From: Bacteriovoracaceae bacterium
GTDB lineage: Bacteria > Bdellovibrionota > UBA1018
Direction: 5' to 3'
Assembly: GCA_947446835.1 (NCBI GenBank)
Contig: CANFHS010000042.1
Span: 1 to 13,804 of the forward strand
Length of the DNA: 13,804 nt
Below, one piece after another: positions 6,711-13,664 of the stretch; the stretch's first letter is position 1, and every line of letters starts with the position of its first letter. Below the pieces are notes generated by a model. It had not been told where the DNA came from. It searched no databases and saw only the letters and a list, made by a program, of their open reading frames with translations. The position numbers were made by a program, and so were the translations under genes.

Positions 6711-7360
6711 AGATTCTCGTCGTTTTCCACAGCATGACCGGAAACGTTCTCCAGCTGGCGCGTGCCGTGGTCGACGGGGCAGAGACCTCGGGTGCCGAGG
6801 TGCGCCTCAGGAAGGTGGCTGAACTGGTGCCGCCCGAGGTCATCGCGGCCAAGGCGACCCTGCAGGCCGGCCAGGAAAAGATGAAGGACATCCCGCTGGC
6901 GTCGCTGGACGACCTGCGTTGGGCGGACGGAGTCTGTTTCGGCAGTCCAACGCGCTATGGAAACATGTCGGCGCAGCTCAAGAACTTCATCGATCAGACC
7001 GGCGAGCTCTGGATGAAGGGGGAGCTGGTGGGCAAGGTGGCGGCCTGTTTCACCTCGACCAGTACCCAGCACGGCGGGCAGGAGTCGACACTCCTGTCCA
7101 TGATGGTGCCGCTGTTTCACCTGGGTTTCGTGATCCAGGGCCTTCCTTATGCGGAGGCGGGGCAGATGGGCATGGAGCAGATTCACGGAGGCTCTCCGTA
7201 CGGGGTTTCCTCGGTGTCGGGGCCTCGCGGGGACCGGGCTCCCACGGAAGTGGACCTGGAGCTGGCCCGTGCCCTGGGCCGGCGGGTCGCCTGGAATGCC
7301 GGGAAACTCGCCGTGGCCGGTACCGAGCCCAAGCCTGCCGCAAAACGGAAGGCCGGCTAG
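6707..7360 (+). CDS. wrbA: WrbA-like flavodoxin-fold protein, probable NAD(P)H:quinone oxidoreductase
   Basis: WrbA-family proteins bind FMN and catalyse two-electron reduction of quinones with NAD(P)H in the cytoplasm, limiting redox stress. The 217-aa sequence shows the flavodoxin-like fold: a first strand KILVVFHS, the phosphate-binding turn SMTGN (9-13), the FMN-site motif GSPTRYGNMSAQLKNF (79-94), the WrbA signature TSTSTQHGGQEST (116-128) and GGSPYG (161-166). The usual length is about 200 aa; the extra residues form a Lys/Ala-rich tail (205-217). The phosphate-binding turn reads TGNVLQLA rather than the common TGHTYQLA, a small departure. The ATG at 6707 is preferred; a TTG at 6698 would add three residues but lies in the loop of a hairpin. 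The gene follows the two-component pair by 32 nt and may be its distal partner. Its stop codon overlaps the stop of the converging ChaN-like gene. Confidence 0.88.
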   Translation: MKILVVFHSMTGNVLQLARAVVDGAETSGAEVRLRKVAELVPPEVIAAKATLQAGQEKMKDIPLASLDDLRWADGVCFGSPTRYGNMSAQLKNFIDQTGELWMKGELVGKVAACFTSTSTQHGGQESTLLSMMVPLFHLGFVIQGLPYAEAGQMGMEQIHGGSPYGVSSVSGPRGDRAPTEVDLELARALGRRVAWNAGKLAVAGTEPKPAAKRKAG

Positions 7361-9045
7361 AGCACCTCGGTCTTGGAGGCTTCTGCCGGGACCGAGCGGG
7401 CCATCCGCTCCAGCTGGCGGTGGCGCTTGCCCCACGCGCCCGCGCCCTTTCCGGGCACGGGTTCCAGGAACAGGGGCGAGACGTCCTCGACGCGCAGCTG
7501 TTCCTGCAGGAGGGCCTGGTGGAGCCGCTTGCCCAGCATCCTTCCCACGTAGGCGGTCTCGAGCCAGCGGGCCAGCCCGGGGGCCGGAATGGAGGTTTTT
7601 CCCAGCGCCCCACGGCGGGCACGCAGCTCGGCCCGCTCGAACGCCGAAAGCCGGGAGCGGGCACTGAGTTCGGCCAGGCGACGCTCGTGATCTTCCGCCA
7701 GGTCGCACTTGCGACGCGGGTTGAGGCAAAGGCTTCCCAGGAAGCCGAACGCGTTTTCCAGCACCAGCTGGTGGTACGCGTCGCGGCCCGGCGGACAGAA
7801 CCGGGCCTCGCGGGTGCGGGTCCGCATCAGGTGGATGGCGGCCAGTTCGGACGACGCGCTGCGGGCCGAGGTACCCAGATAGGCCAGTCCACCCGCGGGA
7901 AAGTAGAAGCGTTCATTCGCGTCCACGAGCTTCCGCACCAGCTGCCGCTCGCGCGAGTCGAGCACGTCCGAAGCGCGCGCCGCTTCGAGCACCTGCTCGG
8001 CCCCGTCCAGGGTCAGCGCGGTCAGATTGTCGAGTCCGGGAGGCGTCACCTTCAGGAACTCGGAAATGGCCTGGGCATCCTGGCTGATGCTTGAAAGGGC
8101 GTCGGGACTGAAGGACTCGTCGTCGTCGCCTTTCCAGGAAGGCGCCGTTTCGCCCTCCGTCCAGCGGAGCAGCGATTCGAGCCGGACCCAGGGTGGGCTG
8201 GAGAACACGCACAGGGCATCCCGGCGCAGCTCCAGCGCCTGGGTGGATTGCTCCAGGCCCTGGCGGGCCAGGCGCCACCACAGGCGCTCGTTGTTCTGGT
8301 GCACCGACAGTGACCGAAGCGCGCGTCCCAGCGCGCGCCTGGAGACCTCGTGCAGCCGGGCCGGAAGGTGGCATCGCGCCACGTGAAGCTCTCCGTACAG
8401 GACGATGGCCCTGCGGCCCCGCGGAGCTCCGTGCCCCGCGTCCAGGAAAAGGTCCGTGAGCAGGCCCGCGGCCCAACGGTCGCGCTCATGCAGGTCGGCC
8501 TTGCCCGGCAGGGCGTCGGGACGGTTCAGGGCCAGCACCGGGACTCCCCGGTTGCGGGCCCAGTGCAGCAGCGGCTCGTAGTTCGAGAACGGAAAGCCCC
8601 AGGATTCCTCGTAACGGATGAGGTCCAGGAACTCGTCCCGCGACAGCTTGCCCGACTGGAAACGATCGAGGGCGGCCTGCTGGTCGCTGGGAATCATCTC
8701 GATGCCGATCCACCAGTCCTCGGATGGGCGGATGGCATCGCGGACCAGCCGCAGGGCCGTGCGGCACGACTGCGGGTCGGCGTGGAAGTCGGCGATGAGG
8801 CTCACGTCGGCCGCGCGCAGGCGTTCGATGACCGAGTCCTTGTCGAGAGGTCCCAGCGCCGCCCCGCGGAAGTCCCGGCGGAACTCCTCCTCGTACCGGG
8901 CGATGGCCACCGGGGTCCGTCCCAACGCCAGCTCGGTCTTCTGCTTGAGCTGCCGGTGGATGCGGGCCTGCAGCCGGAGCAGCCTTTCCCGATCGCTCGG
9001 CGCATGGCGGGACCCTGCGTCTTCGGAGCTTCGGGCGCGGCTCAC
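7357..9045 (-). CDS. ChaN-like (haem-binding-uptake/Tiki superfamily, DUF399-type) protein with a long C-terminal extension
   Basis: Residues about 70-255 resemble the ChaN domain: VSLIADFHADPQS (81-93) in place of the usual GExH motif, a WIGIEMIPSDQQAALDRF-type helix start (112-129), an LALN strand (171-174) and LYGELHVARCHLP (216-228) with conserved Gly-Glu-x-His. Known ChaN proteins are lipoproteins that bind haem; Tiki relatives are proteases. Neither activity is shown here. This protein has no signal peptide or lipobox and so should be cytoplasmic. About 300 further residues (256-562) have no family I recognise. They include acidic GDDDESF (306-312) and two Cys near 440-447. The GTG at 9045 is chosen because it overlaps the stop of the 246-aa gene (GTGA), indicating translational coupling; an ATG at 9171 would overlap that gene by 130 nt. 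The stop shares CTAG with the wrbA-like stop on the other strand. Fold assignment is moderate; function is unknown. Confidence 0.75.
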   Translation of the reverse strand: MSRARSSEDAGSRHAPSDRERLLRLQARIHRQLKQKTELALGRTPVAIARYEEEFRRDFRGAALGPLDKDSVIERLRAADVSLIADFHADPQSCRTALRLVRDAIRPSEDWWIGIEMIPSDQQAALDRFQSGKLSRDEFLDLIRYEESWGFPFSNYEPLLHWARNRGVPVLALNRPDALPGKADLHERDRWAAGLLTDLFLDAGHGAPRGRRAIVLYGELHVARCHLPARLHEVSRRALGRALRSLSVHQNNERLWWRLARQGLEQSTQALELRRDALCVFSSPPWVRLESLLRWTEGETAPSWKGDDDESFSPDALSSISQDAQAISEFLKVTPPGLDNLTALTLDGAEQVLEAARASDVLDSRERQLVRKLVDANERFYFPAGGLAYLGTSARSASSELAAIHLMRTRTREARFCPPGRDAYHQLVLENAFGFLGSLCLNPRRKCDLAEDHERRLAELSARSRLSAFERAELRARRGALGKTSIPAPGLARWLETAYVGRMLGKRLHQALLQEQLRVEDVSPLFLEPVPGKGAGAWGKRHRQLERMARSVPAEASKTEVL

Positions 9046-9782
9046 TGGACGGGCAACCACCAGCGATGGCGGCACCGGCCGTCGGCGCCCGGTGCGCGGC
9101 TTTTTTCGAGCCGGATGCGCGGATTGAGCTCGTAGAGGAAGCCGCGCACCCAGGCATCCTGAAGGGAGCAAAGCGGGTCCGCCACGGCCAGAAGGGCGGG
9201 GTTGCGGGAGCGGTGGGCGCAGTGGTGCAGCTCGAGCTGCAGCTCATCGCGAAGCGCCCGCTCCAGCAGGAAGGCGGGCCCCAGGCGATCCGGGTGCAGC
9301 GGCAGTCCTTCGGCGGCCGCGAGCACGGTGCGCAGGTCCTCGCGTGACGCCGCGGGCAGCCTGCCGTAGCGCTCGCTGGCGCAGGCCCGGCCGCGCTTCC
9401 AGGTGCCCTGTTCCAGCTGTCCCATCAGCTTGGCGCGCTCGGAATCCGGGGTGCGATCCAGGATTCCGCGCAGGGACCAGCCCTGCAGCGTCTCGACCGA
9501 ATTCTGGAGGCGCGTCAGGAGCGAGTCGGGAGAAGTGTCGTCGAGGAGCCGGTCCAGGCCGCCTTCCTCGTCGGGATGGAGCAGGTTTTCGACGGCGCCT
9601 TCCAGCCGCGCCACCGTCTCGCGGACCTCGGGACTGGCCTTGTGTCCCAGGAAGTGCGACGGACGCGGAAGCTTGAGCTCATTCACCCATTCCTGCGTGA
9701 CCTGATGAAGCTCCATCAGGTTGCGATACCAGAGGTGATGATGCGCGGTCGGACGGCGCTGGTGCCAGGGATGCTCCCTCAT
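9042..9782 (-). CDS. orphan 246-aa protein with Cys/His-rich C-terminal part
   Basis: No family is securely recognised. The N-terminus is His-rich (HQRRPTAHHHLWYRNLMELH, 7-26) and is followed by mostly helical sequence. The C-terminal part (180-246) holds HHCAH (186-190), C205 in ADPLCSLQDAWVRGF and C237 in the GRCRHRWW ending. That spacing recalls the C-terminal pattern of ATC-hydrolase or V4R-type domains (Cys, then a helix, a Pro-rich strand and a final G-x-C before an aromatic strand), but this is only a resemblance by eye. The ATG at 9782 is preferred over a TTG at 9821, which lies inside the promoter's -35 element. No Shine-Dalgarno sequence precedes the ATG, in line with a leaderless start. 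The stop overlaps the GTG of the ChaN-like gene, so the two products are probably made together and may act together. Confidence 0.8.
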   Translation of the reverse strand: MREHPWHQRRPTAHHHLWYRNLMELHQVTQEWVNELKLPRPSHFLGHKASPEVRETVARLEGAVENLLHPDEEGGLDRLLDDTSPDSLLTRLQNSVETLQGWSLRGILDRTPDSERAKLMGQLEQGTWKRGRACASERYGRLPAASREDLRTVLAAAEGLPLHPDRLGPAFLLERALRDELQLELHHCAHRSRNPALLAVADPLCSLQDAWVRGFLYELNPRIRLEKSRAPGADGRCRHRWWLPVQ

Positions 9783-9792
9783 GATGAAGGGG

Positions 9793-9821
9793 ATTCTATC
9801 GGACCCGGCCTGTGCCTGCAA
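9793..9821 (-). promoter_or_regulatory. sigma-70-type promoter for the 246-aa/ChaN-like pair
   Basis: On the minus strand TTGCAG (9821-9816), a 17-nt spacer and TAGAAT (9798-9793, 5 of 6 to TATAAT) sit in the 54-nt gap after the 964-aa gene. The start codon ATG (9782-9780) begins 10 nt after the -10 element. Transcription should start about 3 nt before, or at, the ATG, giving an almost leaderless mRNA. The absence of a Shine-Dalgarno sequence fits this. Confidence 0.5.
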
Positions 9822-9836
9822 ACGGGGAGCAGCGGA

Positions 9837-12731
9837 TCAGACTCCCGAGCAGGCGGACAGGCATTCCCGGAGAGCCTGGAGCCGGGCCATCTGCTCGCCG
9901 TGGCAGCGCAGGATGTCGCTGGCCGTGGCTTCGAGCAGGTCCAGGGTCCTGGGCAAGGTCAGGTACTGGAGCAGCTCATGCCAGGTGGGGTGGGCCAGGC
10001 CTTCGCACTGGTCGGCCAGGATCTCCAGGAGCCGGGGCTGTTCCGAGGCCAGATGGAGGTTCAAGCCGCTTTCGGTAGCCAGCAGGAGCCCAGGCGATGG
10101 TGCCCGGACGCGGCTGATCTTTCCGATGGCCAGGTGCGGAGGCAAGGTGCCCGAGAGGCGGACCTCCGGATGGAGGGTGACCTGCACCCGTTCCGAAGGC
10201 GGCAAGATGGCCATGAACTCTTTCCAGCGGATCGAACCGTCGTCCTTGACCAGCTTCAGCAGCGGGCCCTGCTCGATCTCGACGGCGGTCATCGCGGTTG
10301 CGGCCGCCGCGAAGATGCGCGCCCGGATGGCGTTGGTGGCGGCATCTCCCTGGCGAAGCTCAGCGATGCGCGGCAGGACGGCCCGTGGCCGCTGGGGCAG
10401 CTCGCGGATCAGCTGCTCCCATTCCGCCGGCAGCGGCACCCGCTCCGCGGCCTGCTCTTCGCCGGGCTGCACGTGGCCCAGCACCCGGAGCAGGGACCGG
10501 GGGACGGGAATGAACTTCACGATGGGGTCGGCCAGCACCCAGTTCTCGCCCTTGCGTTCGCACTGGTGCTCGAGCCACCGCGAAACCCAGGTGGACTCGA
10601 CCCAGGCGCGCAGGGGCGCAATCCAGGCCGTATCCGGCACCAGGATGATGTAGCCGTGGCCGCGGGTTTCCTGGGGCGCCAGGGGCAGGGGTGCGGTGAC
10701 CAGCTTGCGACCCTGCGAGCCTTGCGAGGCATGGAACCAGAAGCCCTTCAGGCCGCCATGGATGGACCAGGCCCCGTCGCGTTTGGGGTCGCCGGTCGGG
10801 GTGGGGCGAATGGTGGTGACGGCCGCCAGCGGCAGCGACTCGTTGCGGAGCCGTTCCAGCGTCTGCACGGTCTCGACATCGGCCGCCTCGGGCCAGTGCT
10901 CGGACCATTCCTTCTGCACGGTGGGGCTGCGCTGGGCGTGGATCTGCCAGTTGCCGCGCGCGGAGGGGCGCTTGTTCTCGAGGCCCGCGGCATAAGCCTG
11001 CAGGGCATCGTCCAGCAGGATGGGCACTTCGACGTGGCTGCGGATCTGGCCGTGCAACGAAATGCGGAGCGGCCGATGCGCGTGGCGCGCGGTCATGTCC
11101 GTGTCGCGCTGGAACAGGTACAGGTACTTGGGGAACAGGGATTCGTGGGCGGGCAGCTGGTGGTTCACGTCACCCAGGCGCCATTCGCAGAGCAGCTTGC
11201 CCTGGTCGAGCAGGAAGCGCAGGGTTTCCTGGCCATCGCCCTCGGCCAGCCGTTCTTCGCGCGCCCACCACAGCAGGCCGCCGGGCCGGAGCTTGGTCAA
11301 GGTCACGCAGGCCTGGAGGTCTCCCAGCGTGGTGCCCGGAGCGCGCAGGCGTTTGAAGTAGGGCAGTCCTTCCAGCTGCTCGCGGTAGCGGGCGGCTTCG
11401 GGAGTTCGGCCGCTGGCGCGGATCAGCTTTTCTTCCAGCACGAAGCCCAGGTCGCAGGCTTCCATCTCGGACACGCGCGACAGCAGCGACGGCTTGACCG
11501 CCGCGAGCTGCAGCTGCAGCTGGTCCTTGGAGTGTGCTTCCAGTCCGGTGCCCAGGGCCCAGAGCGGCGGCGGCTGCGGTCCCCACCACAGCTGGGCCAG
11601 CTCGGCGGTGATCATGCGGAAGGGCAGGCTTTCCAGCCCCACCCAGTTCAGTTCGCGCGGGCCCAGGCGTCCCAGCGAGCCGTCGCGCAGCGTGGGCGAG
11701 AACGCGGCCTTGCGGCGCGGAAGCTCGCCCGGCTCGGCGGTCATGCGGAAACCGAAGTCGCCCATGCGTTGCCAGAGCGACGCGAAGAACCGCTCGTCAT
11801 AGCCCGAAAGCTCGGGCGCGGCGGCGCCCAGCTTGCGGCGCGCGAAGCGGATCAAGGTGGCCAGGAACTCGGGACCTTCGCGGGTCAGGGTCCAGGACTC
11901 GAAAGCCCGCCAGATTTCCTTGCGGATCGAGGGGCCGGGTTTGAACCAGGAATAGAGGTTGGGACGGGTGATCTGCCAGGCTTCGCGGTCCAGCGGCAGG
12001 TGGGGCTTGAGGGCGCTGGACATGGCCCAGTTCAGGTCGCCCAGGTCCTTCTCGGTGATGGGACGCAGCCCCTGGTCGCTCCAGGACTTGAGCGTCAGCG
12101 CCTGGCCCAGGATGACCATGGCGACTTCTTCGAAGTAGATCTGCAGGGCCTGGTTTTGCGCGGGCGAACGAGGCCCTTCGATCCACCGGCGGAGGCCTGC
12201 GGCCGCGTCGCCTTGGCCGGCAGCGTGGGAAGGACCGGCCGGGAGATTGGCCAGGCTTTCCAGGTGCTGCGCCACGGCCTCACGGCGGCTGGGGTTCAGC
12301 GTGAGCAGGATATTCAGGTCGCCTTCCAGCTCGTACTTGATCTGGCCCACCACGCCCAGCAAGGCGGGCAGAAGGGTCGAGTTGGAGCTGGAATTGTTGA
12401 CGCCCGGCAGTCCCAGGGTCGGTGCTTTGGCTGCCACCGGGAGGGCGGTCACCGGGGGCGCTGCCTGCGGGAGCTCAAAGGGGGGAGGCGCCAGCGGAGG
12501 CTTGGGCGTGGCCTTGGGGGCTGTGCCCTGCATCCATTGGGACATGGTGCTGCGCTGGTGGTTGGGGAGCTCCACCTCGATGCGCTGCGAGTCGAGGAAA
12601 GTGTCCATGGGGTGAGCCGGACGCTTCTTGGGCGCGGCTGGAACCAGCCAGTCCGAGAGGTCGGACTGGGGCTTCTGAGGGGAGGCCAAATCGCCCCCGA
12701 TCAGCCAGTTTGTGATGCCCCCCTGGTCCAT
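9837..12731 (-). CDS. orphan 964-aa protein resembling a degenerate N6-adenine DNA methyltransferase (Eco57I/PglX type)
   Basis: No family is certain. After a Pro/Ala-rich, disordered-looking N-terminus (70-120) and a helical region (120-320), segments follow the order of large type IIG-like methyltransferases. LPRRKAAFSP (338-346) recalls the RRKxxGxYYTP entry motif. NWVGLESLPFRMITAELAQL (362-381) recalls the motif II strand and helix. KLRPGGLLWWA (480-490) recalls the LLKPGG strand, followed by a helix, LCEWRLGD (514-521) and the FPKYLYLFQR strand (533-542). Near the C-terminus WVSRWLEHQ and IVKFIPVPRSLL (737-748) recall the end of a TaqI-like specificity domain. The NPPY catalytic motif, expected near residues 424-435, is absent (ACDLGFVLEEKL instead), and no DPxxGxGxF motif I is visible. 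If the fold is right the protein is a pseudoenzyme (inference). The ATG at 12731 follows TTGGGGGAAA; a TTG at 12776 would add 15 residues. A 1080-codon open frame on the opposite strand is a shadow. Confidence 0.85.
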   Translation of the reverse strand: MDQGGITNWLIGGDLASPQKPQSDLSDWLVPAAPKKRPAHPMDTFLDSQRIEVELPNHQRSTMSQWMQGTAPKATPKPPLAPPPFELPQAAPPVTALPVAAKAPTLGLPGVNNSSSNSTLLPALLGVVGQIKYELEGDLNILLTLNPSRREAVAQHLESLANLPAGPSHAAGQGDAAAGLRRWIEGPRSPAQNQALQIYFEEVAMVILGQALTLKSWSDQGLRPITEKDLGDLNWAMSSALKPHLPLDREAWQITRPNLYSWFKPGPSIRKEIWRAFESWTLTREGPEFLATLIRFARRKLGAAAPELSGYDERFFASLWQRMGDFGFRMTAEPGELPRRKAAFSPTLRDGSLGRLGPRELNWVGLESLPFRMITAELAQLWWGPQPPPLWALGTGLEAHSKDQLQLQLAAVKPSLLSRVSEMEACDLGFVLEEKLIRASGRTPEAARYREQLEGLPYFKRLRAPGTTLGDLQACVTLTKLRPGGLLWWAREERLAEGDGQETLRFLLDQGKLLCEWRLGDVNHQLPAHESLFPKYLYLFQRDTDMTARHAHRPLRISLHGQIRSHVEVPILLDDALQAYAAGLENKRPSARGNWQIHAQRSPTVQKEWSEHWPEAADVETVQTLERLRNESLPLAAVTTIRPTPTGDPKRDGAWSIHGGLKGFWFHASQGSQGRKLVTAPLPLAPQETRGHGYIILVPDTAWIAPLRAWVESTWVSRWLEHQCERKGENWVLADPIVKFIPVPRSLLRVLGHVQPGEEQAAERVPLPAEWEQLIRELPQRPRAVLPRIAELRQGDAATNAIRARIFAAAATAMTAVEIEQGPLLKLVKDDGSIRWKEFMAILPPSERVQVTLHPEVRLSGTLPPHLAIGKISRVRAPSPGLLLATESGLNLHLASEQPRLLEILADQCEGLAHPTWHELLQYLTLPRTLDLLEATASDILRCHGEQMARLQALRECLSACSGV

Positions 12732-12795
12732 TTTCCCCCAAAAACCTTCCCTGTTCCCCGAAGAATCCGGGTCCAAGTTGCCGAAGTTGAACGAT

Positions 12796-12940
12796 TTATC
12801 GGCATTTCCGGAGTCTGATCCCCGGTCCTGGAGTCCCCTTTTCTCGCTGGACGAGGGGTAGAAATATCAGCCCGCCCTGCCGCTGGGGAAAAAAAATCGA
12901 GTCTTTTGCGGTTGGCCCTCAACTCGGGAAGGGGGGAGTC
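12796..12940. promoter_or_regulatory. divergent control region with repeated GAGTC sites
   Basis: The gap between the 964-aa gene and the 222-aa gene (12732-12967) must hold both promoters, but I see no strong -35/-10 pair for either. It does contain GGAGTC at 12810-12815, 12830-12835 and 12935-12940, plus GAGTC at 12899-12903. On the minus strand there is an exact GCCGATAA (12803-12796), the -10 element of sigma-28 promoters, but without a matching -35. These may be operator or methylation sites; the assignment is tentative. Confidence 0.3.
12889..12926 (-). terminator. possible weak terminator or attenuator upstream of the 964-aa gene
   Basis: On the minus strand CGAGT (12926-12922) can pair with ACTCG (12902-12898). 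The loop holds a smaller GTTG/CAAC stem, and T8 (12896-12889) follows after one base. This has the form of a Rho-independent terminator, but the stem is only 5 bp. No minus-strand gene ends here, so it would act on leader or antisense RNA. Confidence 0.25.
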
Positions 12941-12967
12941 CGATGAGGGTGGTACAGGAAGGGCGTC

Positions 12968-13636
12968 ATGCTCGGAGATGCAGATCAGGAAATCGCACGA
13001 ATCATGAAGGAGATCGAGGACCTGCAAAAGGGCCTCGCTGAGACTGGCCTTCATATCGGGCAAGCGCCGAGTGTGGCCGATCCGATGGCGGTCGCCTCGA
13101 TTGTTGCGCCGCAGCATCCTGTTCAGGCGGCGGCTCCGCCCCCCACACCTGCACCGGCTCCCGTAGCCGTGGCGGCTCCGGCCCCTGTTGTGGAAGAAGT
13201 TCCGGCGCCTGCACCCGCAGCCGCACCGGTGGAGGCGCCTGCGCCCGTGTCTACGGCGGCTCCGGCCCCCGCACCGGCACCGGCGGAGACGCCGGCTCCC
13301 GCTGCAGCGGCAGCCCCGGCAACGCAAGAACCTGTGGTTCAAATGAAACCGGATTCTGCAGGGTCCGCCGGTGAGATCCATTCCGCGAATTCCGAGGAGC
13401 TGGCAAAAATGGCACAAAAATCGATTGCCGAAGTCCATCCCATGCCGCCCCAGCGGGATCCGGGTGATGCCGAGCTGAGCCTTCGGGTGCGCGGTTCCAT
13501 GAGTGTCCGTCTGGACTTCGAATCGGCAGGCCTGGGAGTCGTGATCGGTTTCGAAGACGGCTGCGTGAAGGTCAAGCTGTCGAACGGCACCGAGTTCAAA
13601 CTTCCGGTTGTCTCGTCGCAGTCCAAGGTGGCCTGA
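12968..13636 (+). CDS. 222-aa tripartite protein: helical N-terminus, Ala/Pro linker, beta-rich C-terminal domain
   Basis: I do not recognise the family. Residues 1-30 form a charged amphipathic helix (DADQEIARIMKEIEDLQKGL). Residues 51-122 are an Ala/Pro-rich linker with Val and Glu, like the extended spacers of TonB, FimV or biotin-carrier proteins. Residues 135-165 are polar. Residues 168-217 look like a small beta domain (ELSLRVRGSMSVRLDF, then GVVIGFEDGCVKVKLS and FKLPVV). There is no signal peptide or membrane segment, and no biotin or lipoyl lysine motif. The design suggests a tethered adaptor whose small domain is held away from an N-terminal docking helix (inference). AGGAAGGG at 12956-12963 is a good ribosome-binding site for the ATG at 12968. 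A minus-strand open frame overlaps the region, but it is Arg/Cys/His-rich shadow sequence. The next gene, rsmD, starts 28 nt downstream and may be co-transcribed. Confidence 0.85.
   Translation: MLGDADQEIARIMKEIEDLQKGLAETGLHIGQAPSVADPMAVASIVAPQHPVQAAAPPPTPAPAPVAVAAPAPVVEEVPAPAPAAAPVEAPAPVSTAAPAPAPAPAETPAPAAAAAPATQEPVVQMKPDSAGSAGEIHSANSEELAKMAQKSIAEVHPMPPQRDPGDAELSLRVRGSMSVRLDFESAGLGVVIGFEDGCVKVKLSNGTEFKLPVVSSQSKVA
13118..13333 (+). repeat. Ala/Pro codon low-complexity tract
   Basis: About 216 bases, mostly GCN and CCN codons, encode the linker of the 222-aa protein (residues 51-122). The units (GCTCCGGCCCC, GCGCCTGCACCC and similar) are imperfect and use mixed synonymous codons. The protein pattern therefore looks selected rather than the product of fresh DNA duplication. 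Confidence 0.8.
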
Positions 13637-13664
13637 TCCCCCTGCGGTGGTGTAGCGTCGCCGC

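Noticed and set aside
12796..12803. Exact sigma-28 -10 element GCCGATAA upstream of the 964-aa gene on the minus strand.
   Set aside because: There is no TAAA-type -35 at the required distance upstream and no motility gene nearby, so a chance match is likely.
9576..12818. 1080-codon plus-strand open frame antisense to the 964-aa gene.
   Set aside because: It is rich in Gly, Gln, Arg, Leu and His with no domain-like segments, which is typical of the frame opposite GC-rich codons. The minus-strand protein has balanced composition and recognisable strand/helix patterns.
13118..13333. Tandem-repeat or CRISPR-like array in the repetitive GC-rich tract.
   Set aside because: Units are short and irregular and encode a continuous Ala/Pro linker in frame. 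There are no constant repeats or spacers.
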